Source: Flavobacteria bacterium GWA2_35_26
Lineage (GTDB): Bacteria; Bacteroidota; Bacteroidia; Flavobacteriales; Flavobacteriaceae
Direction of reading: 5' to 3'
Assembly (NCBI GenBank): GCA_001800905.1
Contig: MGWH01000004.1
Location: forward strand, 62,001 to 126,000
DNA: 64,000 nt
Position 1 is the stretch's first letter; each line of letters starts with the position of its first letter. Below are positions 1 to 8,290 of this stretch, piece after piece. The notes below the pieces were generated by a model that saw nothing but the letters and a program-made list of their open reading frames with translations, had not been told where the DNA came from and did not search any database. Position numbers and translations under genes: made by a program.

Positions 1-1014
1 ATCGCCACCTTGAATGACAGAATATTGTTTGTAAGGATAATTCCCAACTGTTTTGTTATACACCTCCATTAACTGAACTGTTTTTGGCTGAAGATTTTTC
101 CAGTTTTGAATGTACTTTGGATTGTTTTTGTACAAAAAGTGAATGTCTACATTATTAGGCCCTTTCGCCACGTCGTGAATGTACTCTTTGTCGGCTGCCC
201 AAGTAAAATCGTGTACCATTGGCGCTACAAAATGCCAAGTTAGGGTTTTGTTTTTCTTTGGATGAACTACCGTAATTCCTGCGTCTTGGTAACCGTGACC
301 AATTTCGTTTTTGTTTTGCAAATAGCCCGAACCACCTAAAATATAGTTGGAATCAATGCTTATTTTTACATCAAAATTACCCCAAACACCATGAAATTCT
401 CTGGCAATATAAGGATCGGCGTGCCAACCCTCAAAATCGAATTCAGCTAATTTTGGATACCATTGCGCCATTGACAATTCGACCCCTTCGGCGTTATTTC
501 TTCCTGAACGGCGAATTTGAATTGGGACTTGACCGTCAAAATCCAAGCTGAAAGTAGTTTTAGAATTGGGTAAAATTGGCTTAGCCAAAGTCACTTCTAA
601 CACTGTTCCTACTTCTTTTGCAATAGCAGCTTGCCCGTCTTGCTTGAAATTAGAAATATGCAAATATCCAATTTCATTCGGTTTTAGGTTTTTGATGCGG
701 CTCTCTTTAACTTCAGTTTCACCAACTTTTATTTTGTGCACCATTCTTCCGTCCGGATCTTTAATACTTTGGATACGTGCGTCCATTTCGCTTCCTGGCT
801 GAAAGGCATTGTTGTACAAATGATAATACACTTTTCGCAAGGTGTCTGGCGAATTATTAGTATACACCAATTCTTGTTTTCCTTTGTATTGATAGGATTT
901 CACATCCATTTTCACGTCCATTTTATAATCGGCATGTTGTTGCCAATAGGAAGTGTTTTGTGCGATTCCAGTTACTCCAAAAGAAAAAGCGGCGATTAAA
1001 AAGAGATTCTTCAT
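1..1014 (-). CDS. M1-family metallopeptidase, N-terminal part (cut by window edge)
   Basis: This reverse-strand gene starts at an ATG at 1012-1014 and runs off the left edge, so only the first 338 residues are visible. It begins with a signal peptide (MKNLFLIAAFSFGVTGIAQ), so it is exported. The visible part reads like the N-terminal beta-saddle domain of M1 (gluzincin) aminopeptidases of Bacteroidota, with stretches such as YHLYNNAFQPGSEM, RRSGRNNAEGVELSMAQWYP and WHADPYIAREFHGVWGNFDV. The zinc-binding HExxH motif would lie beyond the edge and cannot be checked. The family identity is from memory of this N-terminal pattern; the catalytic part is not seen. Confidence 0.75.
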   Translation of the reverse strand, partial: MKNLFLIAAFSFGVTGIAQNTSYWQQHADYKMDVKMDVKSYQYKGKQELVYTNNSPDTLRKVYYHLYNNAFQPGSEMDARIQSIKDPDGRMVHKIKVGETEVKESRIKNLKPNEIGYLHISNFKQDGQAAIAKEVGTVLEVTLAKPILPNSKTTFSLDFDGQVPIQIRRSGRNNAEGVELSMAQWYPKLAEFDFEGWHADPYIAREFHGVWGNFDVKISIDSNYILGGSGYLQNKNEIGHGYQDAGITVVHPKKNKTLTWHFVAPMVHDFTWAADKEYIHDVAKGPNNVDIHFLYKNNPKYIQNWKNLQPKTVQLMEVYNKTVGNYPYKQYSVIQGGD

Positions 1015-1054
1015 GGTATAAAATAAAAAGAAGGTGTCTAAAAAGTCTAATTCC

Positions 1055-1117
1055 TGTCAAACTGAACTTGATTCAGTTTCTTTAAATTATAGATTCCGAA
1101 ATAAATTCGGAATGACA
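1055..1117. repeat. REP-like intergenic palindromic element inside a terminator
   Basis: A 63-bp stretch begins with TGTCA and ends with TGACA. It holds two internal hairpins: CTGAAC/GTTCAG-type and ATTCCGAA/TTCGGAAT. It lies inside a larger inverted pair, GGTGTCTAAAAAG near 1033 and TTTTTTAGACACC near 1127-1139, which looks like a transcription terminator between the two reverse-strand peptidase genes. Similar TGTCATTCCGAA-type palindromes are common between genes in flavobacteria. Confidence 0.5.
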
Positions 1118-1162
1118 AAATTCAACTTTTTTAGACACCCTCGAGTTAATGTTAATTTCGAA

Positions 1163-2743
1163 TTATTTTTTTGACATTTTTTCTGCCATTTGCAAAGCAT
1201 TGTATGCATTCACTATTTTTCCTGATTTAGAAAGTGCTGAAAACGGACGTGTGTCTGCTGGTTTTCCACCCACAATAACATCGCTCTCAATAGCAACTCC
1301 AGAATCCATTAAAATATGTTTTACTTGTTTAGCGGATAATTTTGGATAATAAGAACGGATCAAAGCAGCTACACCAGCCACATTTGGCGAAGCCATTGAG
1401 GTTCCTTGCAAAAAACTATAGGTGTTTTTTGGAGTGGTAGCGTAGATTTTTACACCTGGAGCAAAAACATCTACGTTGATTTTTCCAATATTAGAAAAAC
1501 GAGCTACTAATTTATTTCCGTTTTCAAAGTTCAAGGCCCCCACAGTAATCATGTTGTCAGCAAATTCAGTTACTTTATCGTCTGAATCATTTGGAAAATT
1601 ATCATTATAATCAATGTCTTTCGCATCATTTCCTGCAGCGTGAACAATTAATACGTCTTTCTTTTCAGCATATTTAATAGCATCGTACACCCATTGTTTT
1701 TGTGGAGAAAATGGTTTTCCAAAACTTCCGTTGATAACTTTCGCTCCATTGTCTACAGCATAGCGAATTCCCAAAGCAATGTCTTTATCGTATTCGTCAC
1801 CATCTGGAACAGCACGAACCGTTAAAATTTGAACATTAGAAGCAATTCCGTCTCCACCGATATTGTTATTGCGAACTTGAGCCACAATTCCTGCAACGTG
1901 AGTTCCATGACGCGCCTCTTCTTTATCTGGACCCATAACATTGTTGTTTCCATACTTAGTATTGGTAATGTCATTTGGATTATCACCGACTACTTTTCGG
2001 TAATTCGTTTTAAGATTATCTCCATTCAGTAATGCATTGAAACCATCTAATTGTTTTTGCACTGCTTCTTTCAATTCCGAAACAGGCATTCCATAGGACA
2101 GCATTTTTTGCATATCCACTTTGCTTTTTTGTAGTGCAGGATCTGATGAACTAATTGCATTTACGTCTTCGGCAGTATATATTGCTTTCCCTAAATGCTT
2201 ACTCACAGCAGCATCACCTTCAGCAATTGTTGTCAACATTTGTTCCAAACGCGTTTTCCCTTGAGCAGCCTCAGCTACTTTTTTATCGTTCATTGCTTTA
2301 GCGGCCAAGTAGATTTTTTCATCCACCAACGATTTGTCTTTGATAATACGTTCGTACTCTACATTTTCCTTAGTGATGTCTCCAAGAAAGTTCCATCCAT
2401 GAATATCATCGATGTACCCGTTTTTATCATCGTCAATTCCGTTTCCGGCAATCTCTTTTTTATTGGTCCAAACTACTGATTTTAAATCGTCGTGTTCAAT
2501 ATCTACACCCGAATCAACAATCCCTACAATAACCGGAACTCCTTTTTTGCCTTTCAACAATTCGGCATAGGCTTTATCAACGCTCATTCCTGGAATAGTG
2601 TCTTTAGCTAAATCCAAATGACTCCATCGGTTCAATTCAGTTTCTGTAAGTTTTGCTTTTTTAGTAAGCGTTTGTGCTGTTGCCGAAAATGACAAACCAG
2701 CCATCACAACAAGAGATAATAGAGAAAGATTTATTTTTTTCAT
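1163..2743 (-). CDS. Secreted S8-family (subtilisin-like) serine peptidase
   Basis: This 526-residue exported peptidase has a signal peptide ending near ATAQ (residues 21-24). The subtilase catalytic triad is visible: Asp77 in IVDSGVD, His279 in RHGTHVAG and Ser449 in GTSMASPN. The oxyanion Asn is in HAAGND near 370. Unusually, about 200 residues separate the Asp and His motifs; this insert is charged and partly helical, much longer than in classical subtilisins, and is seen in the S8 subgroup of Bacteroidota. No type IX sorting tail is visible, so it probably stays in the periplasm or outer membrane. It likely degrades misfolded or peptide substrates, but nothing in the sequence fixes the substrate. 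Confidence 0.9.
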   Translation of the reverse strand: MKKINLSLLSLVVMAGLSFSATAQTLTKKAKLTETELNRWSHLDLAKDTIPGMSVDKAYAELLKGKKGVPVIVGIVDSGVDIEHDDLKSVVWTNKKEIAGNGIDDDKNGYIDDIHGWNFLGDITKENVEYERIIKDKSLVDEKIYLAAKAMNDKKVAEAAQGKTRLEQMLTTIAEGDAAVSKHLGKAIYTAEDVNAISSSDPALQKSKVDMQKMLSYGMPVSELKEAVQKQLDGFNALLNGDNLKTNYRKVVGDNPNDITNTKYGNNNVMGPDKEEARHGTHVAGIVAQVRNNNIGGDGIASNVQILTVRAVPDGDEYDKDIALGIRYAVDNGAKVINGSFGKPFSPQKQWVYDAIKYAEKKDVLIVHAAGNDAKDIDYNDNFPNDSDDKVTEFADNMITVGALNFENGNKLVARFSNIGKINVDVFAPGVKIYATTPKNTYSFLQGTSMASPNVAGVAALIRSYYPKLSAKQVKHILMDSGVAIESDVIVGGKPADTRPFSALSKSGKIVNAYNALQMAEKMSKK

Positions 2744-2809
2744 CGAATTGGTTTTTAATGATTATTCAAAAATACTTTTATTTTGGGCAATTAATCGTAA
2801 CGATTAACT

Positions 2810-3670
2810 TTATTTTAATATTTCGTCAGCAGAAAACGCATCTTTTAGGCGTACACCTCTTTCCGTTTTTTCCACCCTAATGATTTCATTGTGTGCGTCG
2901 TGTTGCAAGAATAGATAGTAATTGTTTTCGGCTGCAGCATTCATAAACGTTGTTTTTTCAGGCATCGTTAACAATGGGCGTGTGTCATAGCCCATAACAT
3001 AAGGAATCGGAATGTGTCCGGCTGTTGCCAATAAATCAGCACAAAATACAATGGTTTTGTCTTGGTATTGGATGTGCGGAATCATTTGTTTTTCGGTATG
3101 ACCGTCTACAAACAGAATCCCAAAACCCAATTCAGATTTTACTAAAAAATCCTCTTCCGGCCGTTGTACAAATCGAAGTTGTCCGCTCTCTTGCATCGGA
3201 ATAATGTTCTCTTTCAAGAAAGAAGCTTTTTCTCTTGCATTGGGTTCGGTAGCCCATAGCCAATGGTTTTCATTGCTCCAAAAAACAGCATTTTTAAATG
3301 CGGGTTCGTAGCCAGTTCGGTCTTTGTTCCATTGAATACTTCCGCCACAATGATCAAAATGCAAATGCGTCATAAAAACATCCGTAATATCATCTCGGTG
3401 AAAGCCATATTTTGCTAGGGATGTATCCAAAGAATGGCTTCCCCAAAGGGAATAATAGCCAAAAAACTTTTCCGATTGTTTGTTGCCCATTCCGGTGTCG
3501 ATCAAAATCAACCGATTCCCGTCTTCAATTAATAAACAGCGGGCAGCAATATCAATCAAATTGTTGTCATCTGCCGGATTGGTTTTGTTCCAAATGGACT
3601 TGGGCACCACGCCAAACATAGCGCCGCCATCGAGTTTAAAATTGCCAGTTTCTATAGGGTATAATTTCAT
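2810..3670 (-). CDS. MBL-fold metallo-hydrolase
   Basis: A 286-residue cytoplasmic protein with the metallo-beta-lactamase fold signature THLHFDHCGG (His102, His104, Asp106, His107 as zinc ligands). A further His lies in VDGHTEKQM and an Asp in FCADLLATAGH. There is no signal peptide. The length and motif spacing fit the broad family that includes lactonases and quorum-quenching-like hydrolases; the true substrate cannot be read from the sequence. It stands alone on the reverse strand, divergent from the Fe-S assembly genes. Confidence 0.85.
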   Translation of the reverse strand: MKLYPIETGNFKLDGGAMFGVVPKSIWNKTNPADDNNLIDIAARCLLIEDGNRLILIDTGMGNKQSEKFFGYYSLWGSHSLDTSLAKYGFHRDDITDVFMTHLHFDHCGGSIQWNKDRTGYEPAFKNAVFWSNENHWLWATEPNAREKASFLKENIIPMQESGQLRFVQRPEEDFLVKSELGFGILFVDGHTEKQMIPHIQYQDKTIVFCADLLATAGHIPIPYVMGYDTRPLLTMPEKTTFMNAAAENNYYLFLQHDAHNEIIRVEKTERGVRLKDAFSADEILK

Positions 3671-3796
3671 CGATTTTTAAATTAAAACAGCTGCAAATTA
3701 CTAAATAGTTTGATTCCAATTCTTGAAATCAATTTTTTCTATACTAAGATTAGTTATAAAAATTTGATTGCGCATGGCATTTACTTTAAAAGGTAT

Positions 3797-3804
3797 TATC
3801 TTTG
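3797..3804 (+). promoter_or_regulatory. Bacteroidota -7 element upstream of the SUF locus
   Basis: TATCTTTG matches the TAnnTTTG -7 box 41 bases before the IscA-type start. The nearest upstream TTG, at 3768-3770, is 26 bases away, longer than usual, so only the -7 box is supported. This is the likely start of the suf transcript. Confidence 0.5.
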
Positions 3805-3844
3805 CGCTTTATTTAGAAAAAATAAAAATAACAAAATTCAACAC

Positions 3845-4174
3845 ATGATTAAAGTTTCAGATACTGCCAGTAAAAAGATCATCGACATGATGAGCGAAGA
3901 CGGCTTTGATGCTGCCCAAGATTACGTTCGTGTGGGCGTGAAAAGCGGTGGTTGTTCGGGCTTGTCGTATGAATTGAAATTCGACAAAGAACTTACCGAA
4001 AACGACAAAGTTTTTGAAGATAATAATGTAAAAATTGCCGTAGAGAAAAAATCATTTTTGTACTTAGCAGGAACGGTTTTAGAATTTTCTGGCGGTTTAA
4101 ACGGAAAAGGATTTGTGTTTAACAATCCCAACGCAAGTAGAACTTGTGGATGCGGAGAGTCTTTTTCTTTATAA
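3845..4174 (+). CDS. sufA: HesB/IscA-type Fe-S cluster assembly protein (SufA-like)
   Basis: A 109-residue A-type carrier. The three conserved cysteines are present: Cys37 in SGGCSG and Cys101 and Cys103 in the C-terminal CGCGESFSL. Such proteins receive Fe-S clusters from the SufBCD scaffold and pass them on to apo-enzymes in the cytoplasm. I chose the ATG at 3845 because an in-frame upstream extension to 3710 would cross the TATCTTTG promoter box and has no family match. It is the first gene of the suf cluster, 49 bases before sufB. The spacer holds two small hairpins built from AACCC/GGGTT. Confidence 0.92.
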   Translation: MIKVSDTASKKIIDMMSEDGFDAAQDYVRVGVKSGGCSGLSYELKFDKELTENDKVFEDNNVKIAVEKKSFLYLAGTVLEFSGGLNGKGFVFNNPNASRTCGCGESFSL

Positions 4175-4223
4175 AAACCCCTCAAGGGTTTCAACCCAAA
4201 CAAGGGTTAAACGATAAAAAATT

Positions 4224-5672
4224 ATGAGTAAATATACTGAAGACGATTTAAAAATCGAACTCGAAAACAAGGAGTACGAGTACGGATTTTATACTGAACT
4301 TGATTCGGAAACTTTTCCGATTGGTTTAAATGAAGATATCGTTCGTGCCATTTCTAAGAAAAAAGAAGAGCCGCAATGGATGACCGATTGGCGTATCGAG
4401 GCTTTTCGTGCTTGGGAACAAATGATCGAACCAGAATGGGCCAATGTACATTATGAAAAACCTGATTTTCAAGCGATTTCGTATTATTCGGCACCCAAAA
4501 AAGCAGATCCAAACAAAACATTAGACGATGTAGATCCAGAATTGTTGGCCATGTACAAAAAGCTAGGTATCTCAGTCGACGAACAAAAAATGATGAACAA
4601 TGTAGCTATGGATATTGTAGTCGACTCTGTTTCGGTAGCTACCACTTTCAAGAAAACATTAGCCGAAAAAGGCATCATTTTCATGAGTATTTCTGAAGCG
4701 ATTCGCGAATACCCGGAATTGGTTCAAAAATACTTAGGAACCGTGGTTCCGCAAAAAGACAATTTTTATGCCGCTTTGAATTCGGCGGTATTTTCTGACG
4801 GATCATTTTGCTACATCCCTAAAGGTGTGAAATGTCCAATGGAATTGTCTACCTATTTCCGAATCAATCAAGCCGGAACAGGACAATTTGAAAGAACATT
4901 GCTAATTGCCGACGAAGGTAGTTATGTAAGTTATTTGGAAGGATGTACGGCGCCAAGTCGTGACGAAAACCAACTGCACGCAGCGGTAGTGGAATTAATT
5001 GCCATGGAAGATGCTGAAATCAAATATTCTACCGTTCAAAACTGGTATCCTGGAAATAAAGAAGGAAAAGGTGGGGTTTTTAATTTTGTAACTAAAAGAG
5101 GTTTGTGCGAAAAAAACGCTAAAATTTCTTGGACACAAGTAGAAACCGGTTCGGCAGTAACCTGGAAATATCCTTCTGTAGTTTTAAAAGGCGACAATTC
5201 AGTGGGCGAATTTTATTCGATTGCTGTAACCAATAATTTCCAACAAGCCGATACTGGAACCAAGATGATCCATCTAGGTAAAAACACCAAATCGACAATT
5301 ATTTCCAAAGGAATTTCGGCTGGGAAATCACAAAACAGTTACCGTGGATTGGTTCAAATTAGTCCAAGAGCTGATAATGCGCGTAACTTTTCTCAATGCG
5401 ATTCGTTGTTGATGGGAAATAGTTGTGGCGCACATACTTTTCCTTATATCGAAAGCAAAAACCCAACCGCCAAAATAGAACACGAAGCGACGACAAGTAA
5501 AATTGGCGAAGACCAAGTGTTTTATTGCAATCAACGTGGGATTCCAACAGAGAAAGCCATTGCGTTAATTGTAAACGGATTTAGTAAAGACGTTTTGAAC
5601 AAGTTGCCAATGGAATTTGCTGTTGAAGCACAAAAATTACTAGAAATTTCGCTTGAAGGAAGCGTAGGATAA
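4224..5672 (+). CDS. sufB: Fe-S cluster assembly protein SufB
   Basis: This 482-residue protein has the usual length and shape of SufB, the scaffold subunit of the SufBC2D complex on which Fe-S clusters are built. Recognisable stretches are [39 protein letters not shown], the beta-helix core around LEGCTAP, and [17 protein letters not shown] near the C-terminus with conserved cysteines. It is cytoplasmic. Its stop codon abuts an inverted repeat and a four-helix-bundle gene that separate it from its partner sufC. Confidence 0.97.
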   Translation: MSKYTEDDLKIELENKEYEYGFYTELDSETFPIGLNEDIVRAISKKKEEPQWMTDWRIEAFRAWEQMIEPEWANVHYEKPDFQAISYYSAPKKADPNKTLDDVDPELLAMYKKLGISVDEQKMMNNVAMDIVVDSVSVATTFKKTLAEKGIIFMSISEAIREYPELVQKYLGTVVPQKDNFYAALNSAVFSDGSFCYIPKGVKCPMELSTYFRINQAGTGQFERTLLIADEGSYVSYLEGCTAPSRDENQLHAAVVELIAMEDAEIKYSTVQNWYPGNKEGKGGVFNFVTKRGLCEKNAKISWTQVETGSAVTWKYPSVVLKGDNSVGEFYSIAVTNNFQQADTGTKMIHLGKNTKSTIISKGISAGKSQNSYRGLVQISPRADNARNFSQCDSLLMGNSCGAHTFPYIESKNPTAKIEHEATTSKIGEDQVFYCNQRGIPTEKAIALIVNGFSKDVLNKLPMEFAVEAQKLLEISLEGSVG

Positions 5673-5686
5673 TTTGAAAATGGAAT

Positions 5687-5705
5687 AATTTGAAAATTTG
5701 AAAAT
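5687..5705 (+). repeat. Left inverted repeat of the four-helix-bundle insertion
   Basis: AATTTGAAAATTTGAAAAT starts 14 bases after the sufB stop; a shorter AATTTGAAAATGG copy lies just before it at 5671. The reverse complement of the segment at 6059-6077 matches it in all but one position, so the small gene between sits in a near-perfect inverted pair. Confidence 0.75.
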
Positions 5706-6051
5706 GGAAGTAAAAGAGAACGTAATTATTAAACTGACTTTTCAGTTTGCTTTAGATATTATAAAATATTCGGAAGCTTTACAAGAGGATAAAAAGTTTG
5801 TAATTGCAAATCAACTTCTAAAATCAGGAACATCAATTGGAGCCAATATTAGAGAAGCTCAAAACGCAGAAAGCAAAGCCGATTTTATACATAAATTTAA
5901 AATTGCAGCGAAAGAAATAGAAGAAACAATTTATTGGTTAGAACTCTGTAAATTTTCAAATAATTATCCCAAAGTGGACGATTTAATTGAACAAGTTAAA
6001 AATATATCAAGAATAGTAAATAAAATAATAATTACATCTAAACAACAGTAA
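5704..6051 (+). CDS. Four-helix bundle protein (23S rRNA intervening-sequence family)
   Basis: A 115-residue all-helical protein. KSGTSIGANIREAQNAESKADF is the hallmark of the four-helix bundle family first seen in 23S rRNA intervening sequences. The biochemical role is unknown in the literature I recall. I took the ATG at 5704; the TTG at 5698 adds only two residues and overlaps the left repeat. The gene interrupts the sufB-sufC spacing and has inverted repeats on both sides, which points to insertion as a mobile hitchhiker rather than a role in Fe-S assembly. It is in the same direction as suf, so it would be co-transcribed. Confidence 0.85.
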   Translation: MEVKENVIIKLTFQFALDIIKYSEALQEDKKFVIANQLLKSGTSIGANIREAQNAESKADFIHKFKIAAKEIEETIYWLELCKFSNNYPKVDDLIEQVKNISRIVNKIIITSKQQ

Positions 6052-6058
6052 TTTAGAA

Positions 6059-6077
6059 ATTTTCAAATTTCCAAATT
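6059..6077 (+). repeat. Right inverted repeat of the four-helix-bundle insertion
   Basis: ATTTTCAAATTTCCAAATT is the inverted partner of 5687-5705 (18 of 19 positions). A second partial copy, AATTTCCAAATT, follows at 6082-6093 and reaches nearly to the sufC start at 6098. Each side thus carries two units, as expected for a defined element end. Confidence 0.75.
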
Positions 6078-6097
6078 AACTAATTTCCAAATTAATT

Positions 6098-6847
6098 ATG
6101 TTACAAATAAAGAATTTACACGCTTCAATCGGCGATAAAGAAATATTAAAAGGAATTAATCTTGAAGTAAAAGCAGGAGAAGTACACGCGATTATGGGGC
6201 CTAACGGTGCCGGAAAATCGACACTATCTTCTATCATTGCTGGAAACGAAAATTACGAAGTGTCGGAAGGAGAAATCTTTTTGGACGGCCAAGATTTATC
6301 GGATTTAGCTCCTGAGGAAAGAGCGCACAAAGGCGTATTCTTATCGTTCCAATATCCAGTAGAAATTCCTGGAGTTTCGGTGACCAATTTCATCAAAACA
6401 GCTATTAATGAAAAACGAAAAGCTAACGGTCAAGAAGAAATGCCTGCTAACGAAATGTTGAAATTGATTCGTGAAAAATCGGAATTGTTAGAAATGGACA
6501 GAAAGTTTTTGTCCCGCTCTTTAAACGAAGGTTTTTCGGGTGGAGAAAAGAAACGTAACGAGATTTTTCAAATGGCGATGTTGGAACCCAAAATTGCTAT
6601 TTTGGACGAAACCGATTCAGGCTTGGATATCGATGCCTTACGAATTGTTGCTAATGGGGTTAACAAATTGAAAAACGAAAACAACGCGGTTTTAGTGATT
6701 ACGCACTACCAACGTTTGTTAGACTATATTGTTCCTGATTTTGTTCACGTATTGATGGACGGAAAAATCGTAAAATCAGGTACTGCAGCTTTGGCTTTAG
6801 AACTAGAAGAAAAAGGATACGACTGGATTAAGGAAGAATTAGTTTAA
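6098..6847 (+). CDS. sufC: Fe-S cluster assembly ATPase SufC
   Basis: This 249-residue ABC-type ATPase energises the SufBCD scaffold. Walker A is GPNGAGKST (34-42), the signature is [10 protein letters not shown] (146-155), typical of SufC because the Lys-Lys-Arg-Asn-Glu follows the Gly-Gly, and Walker B with the catalytic Glu is [11 protein letters not shown] (about 167-177). It ends with the usual YDWIKEE stretch. It is soluble, has no membrane segments and works with SufB and SufD. It is followed 40 bases later by sufD. Confidence 0.97.
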   Translation: MLQIKNLHASIGDKEILKGINLEVKAGEVHAIMGPNGAGKSTLSSIIAGNENYEVSEGEIFLDGQDLSDLAPEERAHKGVFLSFQYPVEIPGVSVTNFIKTAINEKRKANGQEEMPANEMLKLIREKSELLEMDRKFLSRSLNEGFSGGEKKRNEIFQMAMLEPKIAILDETDSGLDIDALRIVANGVNKLKNENNAVLVITHYQRLLDYIVPDFVHVLMDGKIVKSGTAALALELEEKGYDWIKEELV

Positions 6848-6887
6848 ACTATTTTTTGGTTTCCGTTGCCCAACGGACGACCGACAA

Positions 6888-8219
6888 ATGACAACCAAAA
6901 AAATGGAATTAAAAGAAAAATTACTATCGTCTTTTATGGCTTTTGAAGCGCGAGTGGATGTTCAAACCGAACTTCACGACTTGCGTACAGCGGCTATAAA
7001 AAACTTTGAACATAAAGGTTTCCCAACCAAGAAAGACGAAGCGTGGAAATATACGTCGCTGAATGCCATTCTGAAAAAAGATTTTAGTGTTTTCCCCAAA
7101 AACGAAGCTACTATAGAGTTCAAAGACGTAAAAAAATACTTTTTACACGAAATTGACACCCACAAAGTAGTCTTTATTGATGGAGTTTTTGCTTCAAATT
7201 TATCTTCTACCACACATGACGGAATTGATGTTTGTTTGATGTCTTCGGCATTGACCAAACCCAAATACAAAATGGTAATTGATACCTATTTTAATCAAAT
7301 TGCAAACAAAGACGAAAGTTTGACTTCTTTGAATACGGCTTTCGCCAATGAAGGAGCTTATATCAACATTCCGAAAAGCAAAGTGGCTGATAAACCGATT
7401 GAGATTATGTATTTCTCAACTGGATCAGAAGCGGCGCTTTTGGTTCAGCCAAGAAACTTGGTGATTGTAGGGGAAAATTCACATGTGCAAATCATTGAAA
7501 GACACCAATGTTTGAATGATAATGCGGTATTGACCAATTCGGTTACTGAGATTTTTGCACAAAAAAGAGCCATAGTGGATTACTACAAAATCCAAAATGA
7601 CGAATTGGAAGCCAACTTGATTGACAACACTTACGTATCTCAAAAACAAGAAAGCCACGTTTCGGTACAAACCTTTTCTTTTGGAGGAAATTTGACTCGA
7701 AACAATTTGAACTTTTATCATTTTGGAGAACGCTTGACGAGTACTTTAAACGGAATTACCATTATTGGCGACAAGCAACATGTAGACCATTATACATTGG
7801 TTCACCACGCACAACCTAATTGCGAAAGTTTCCAAGATTACAAAGGCATCTTTTCTGATCGTTCGACAGGCGTTTTCAACGGGAAAGTATATGTAGAAAA
7901 AGAAGCGCAAAAAACGAATGCTTTCCAAAAAAGCAATAACATTTTGTTGAGCGATAAGGCCACAATTAATGCCAAACCACAATTAGAGATTTTTGCCGAT
8001 GATGTGAAATGTTCTCATGGTTGTACTGTGGGTCAATTGGACGAAACAGCCTTGTTCTATATGCAACAACGCGGTATTCCAAAGAAAGAAGCCAAAGCCT
8101 TATTGATGTATGCGTTTTCTAATGCCGTAATTGAAAACATCAAAATTCCGGAATTAAAAAACCGAATCACCGCTATTATTGCTACTAAATTAGGAGTGAA
8201 ATTAGGATTCGATTTATAG
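6888..8219 (+). CDS. sufD: Fe-S cluster assembly protein SufD
   Basis: A 443-residue partner of SufB in the SufBC2D scaffold. It has the N-terminal helical part with KKDEAWKYTSL, typical of SufD, a long beta-helix core, and the C-terminal DDVKCSHGCTVGQLDETALFYMQQRGIPKKEAKALL block that carries the conserved cysteine and His of the SufB/SufD interface. An alternative start at Met6 (6903) is possible. It ends the first suf block; a strong hairpin terminator follows. Confidence 0.96.
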   Translation: MTTKKMELKEKLLSSFMAFEARVDVQTELHDLRTAAIKNFEHKGFPTKKDEAWKYTSLNAILKKDFSVFPKNEATIEFKDVKKYFLHEIDTHKVVFIDGVFASNLSSTTHDGIDVCLMSSALTKPKYKMVIDTYFNQIANKDESLTSLNTAFANEGAYINIPKSKVADKPIEIMYFSTGSEAALLVQPRNLVIVGENSHVQIIERHQCLNDNAVLTNSVTEIFAQKRAIVDYYKIQNDELEANLIDNTYVSQKQESHVSVQTFSFGGNLTRNNLNFYHFGERLTSTLNGITIIGDKQHVDHYTLVHHAQPNCESFQDYKGIFSDRSTGVFNGKVYVEKEAQKTNAFQKSNNILLSDKATINAKPQLEIFADDVKCSHGCTVGQLDETALFYMQQRGIPKKEAKALLMYAFSNAVIENIKIPELKNRITAIIATKLGVKLGFDL

Positions 8220-8252
8220 TCGTTACTTATAACGAACTCATCTCATATTTAA

Positions 8253-8290
8253 AAAGAGCGCAAAGGATTTACTTTGCGCTCTTTTTTATT
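8253..8290. terminator. Bidirectional intrinsic terminator between sufD and a serine hydrolase gene
   Basis: A 13-bp perfect stem AAAGAGCGCAAAG / CTTTGCGCTCTTT (8253-8265 and 8272-8284) with loop GATTTA, followed by a run of T. It stands between two convergent genes and can serve both. Confidence 0.9.

Noticed and set aside
3710..3844. N-terminal extension of the IscA-type protein
   Set aside because: It crosses the TATCTTTG box and is AT-rich; family members start at MIKVSD-like sequence.
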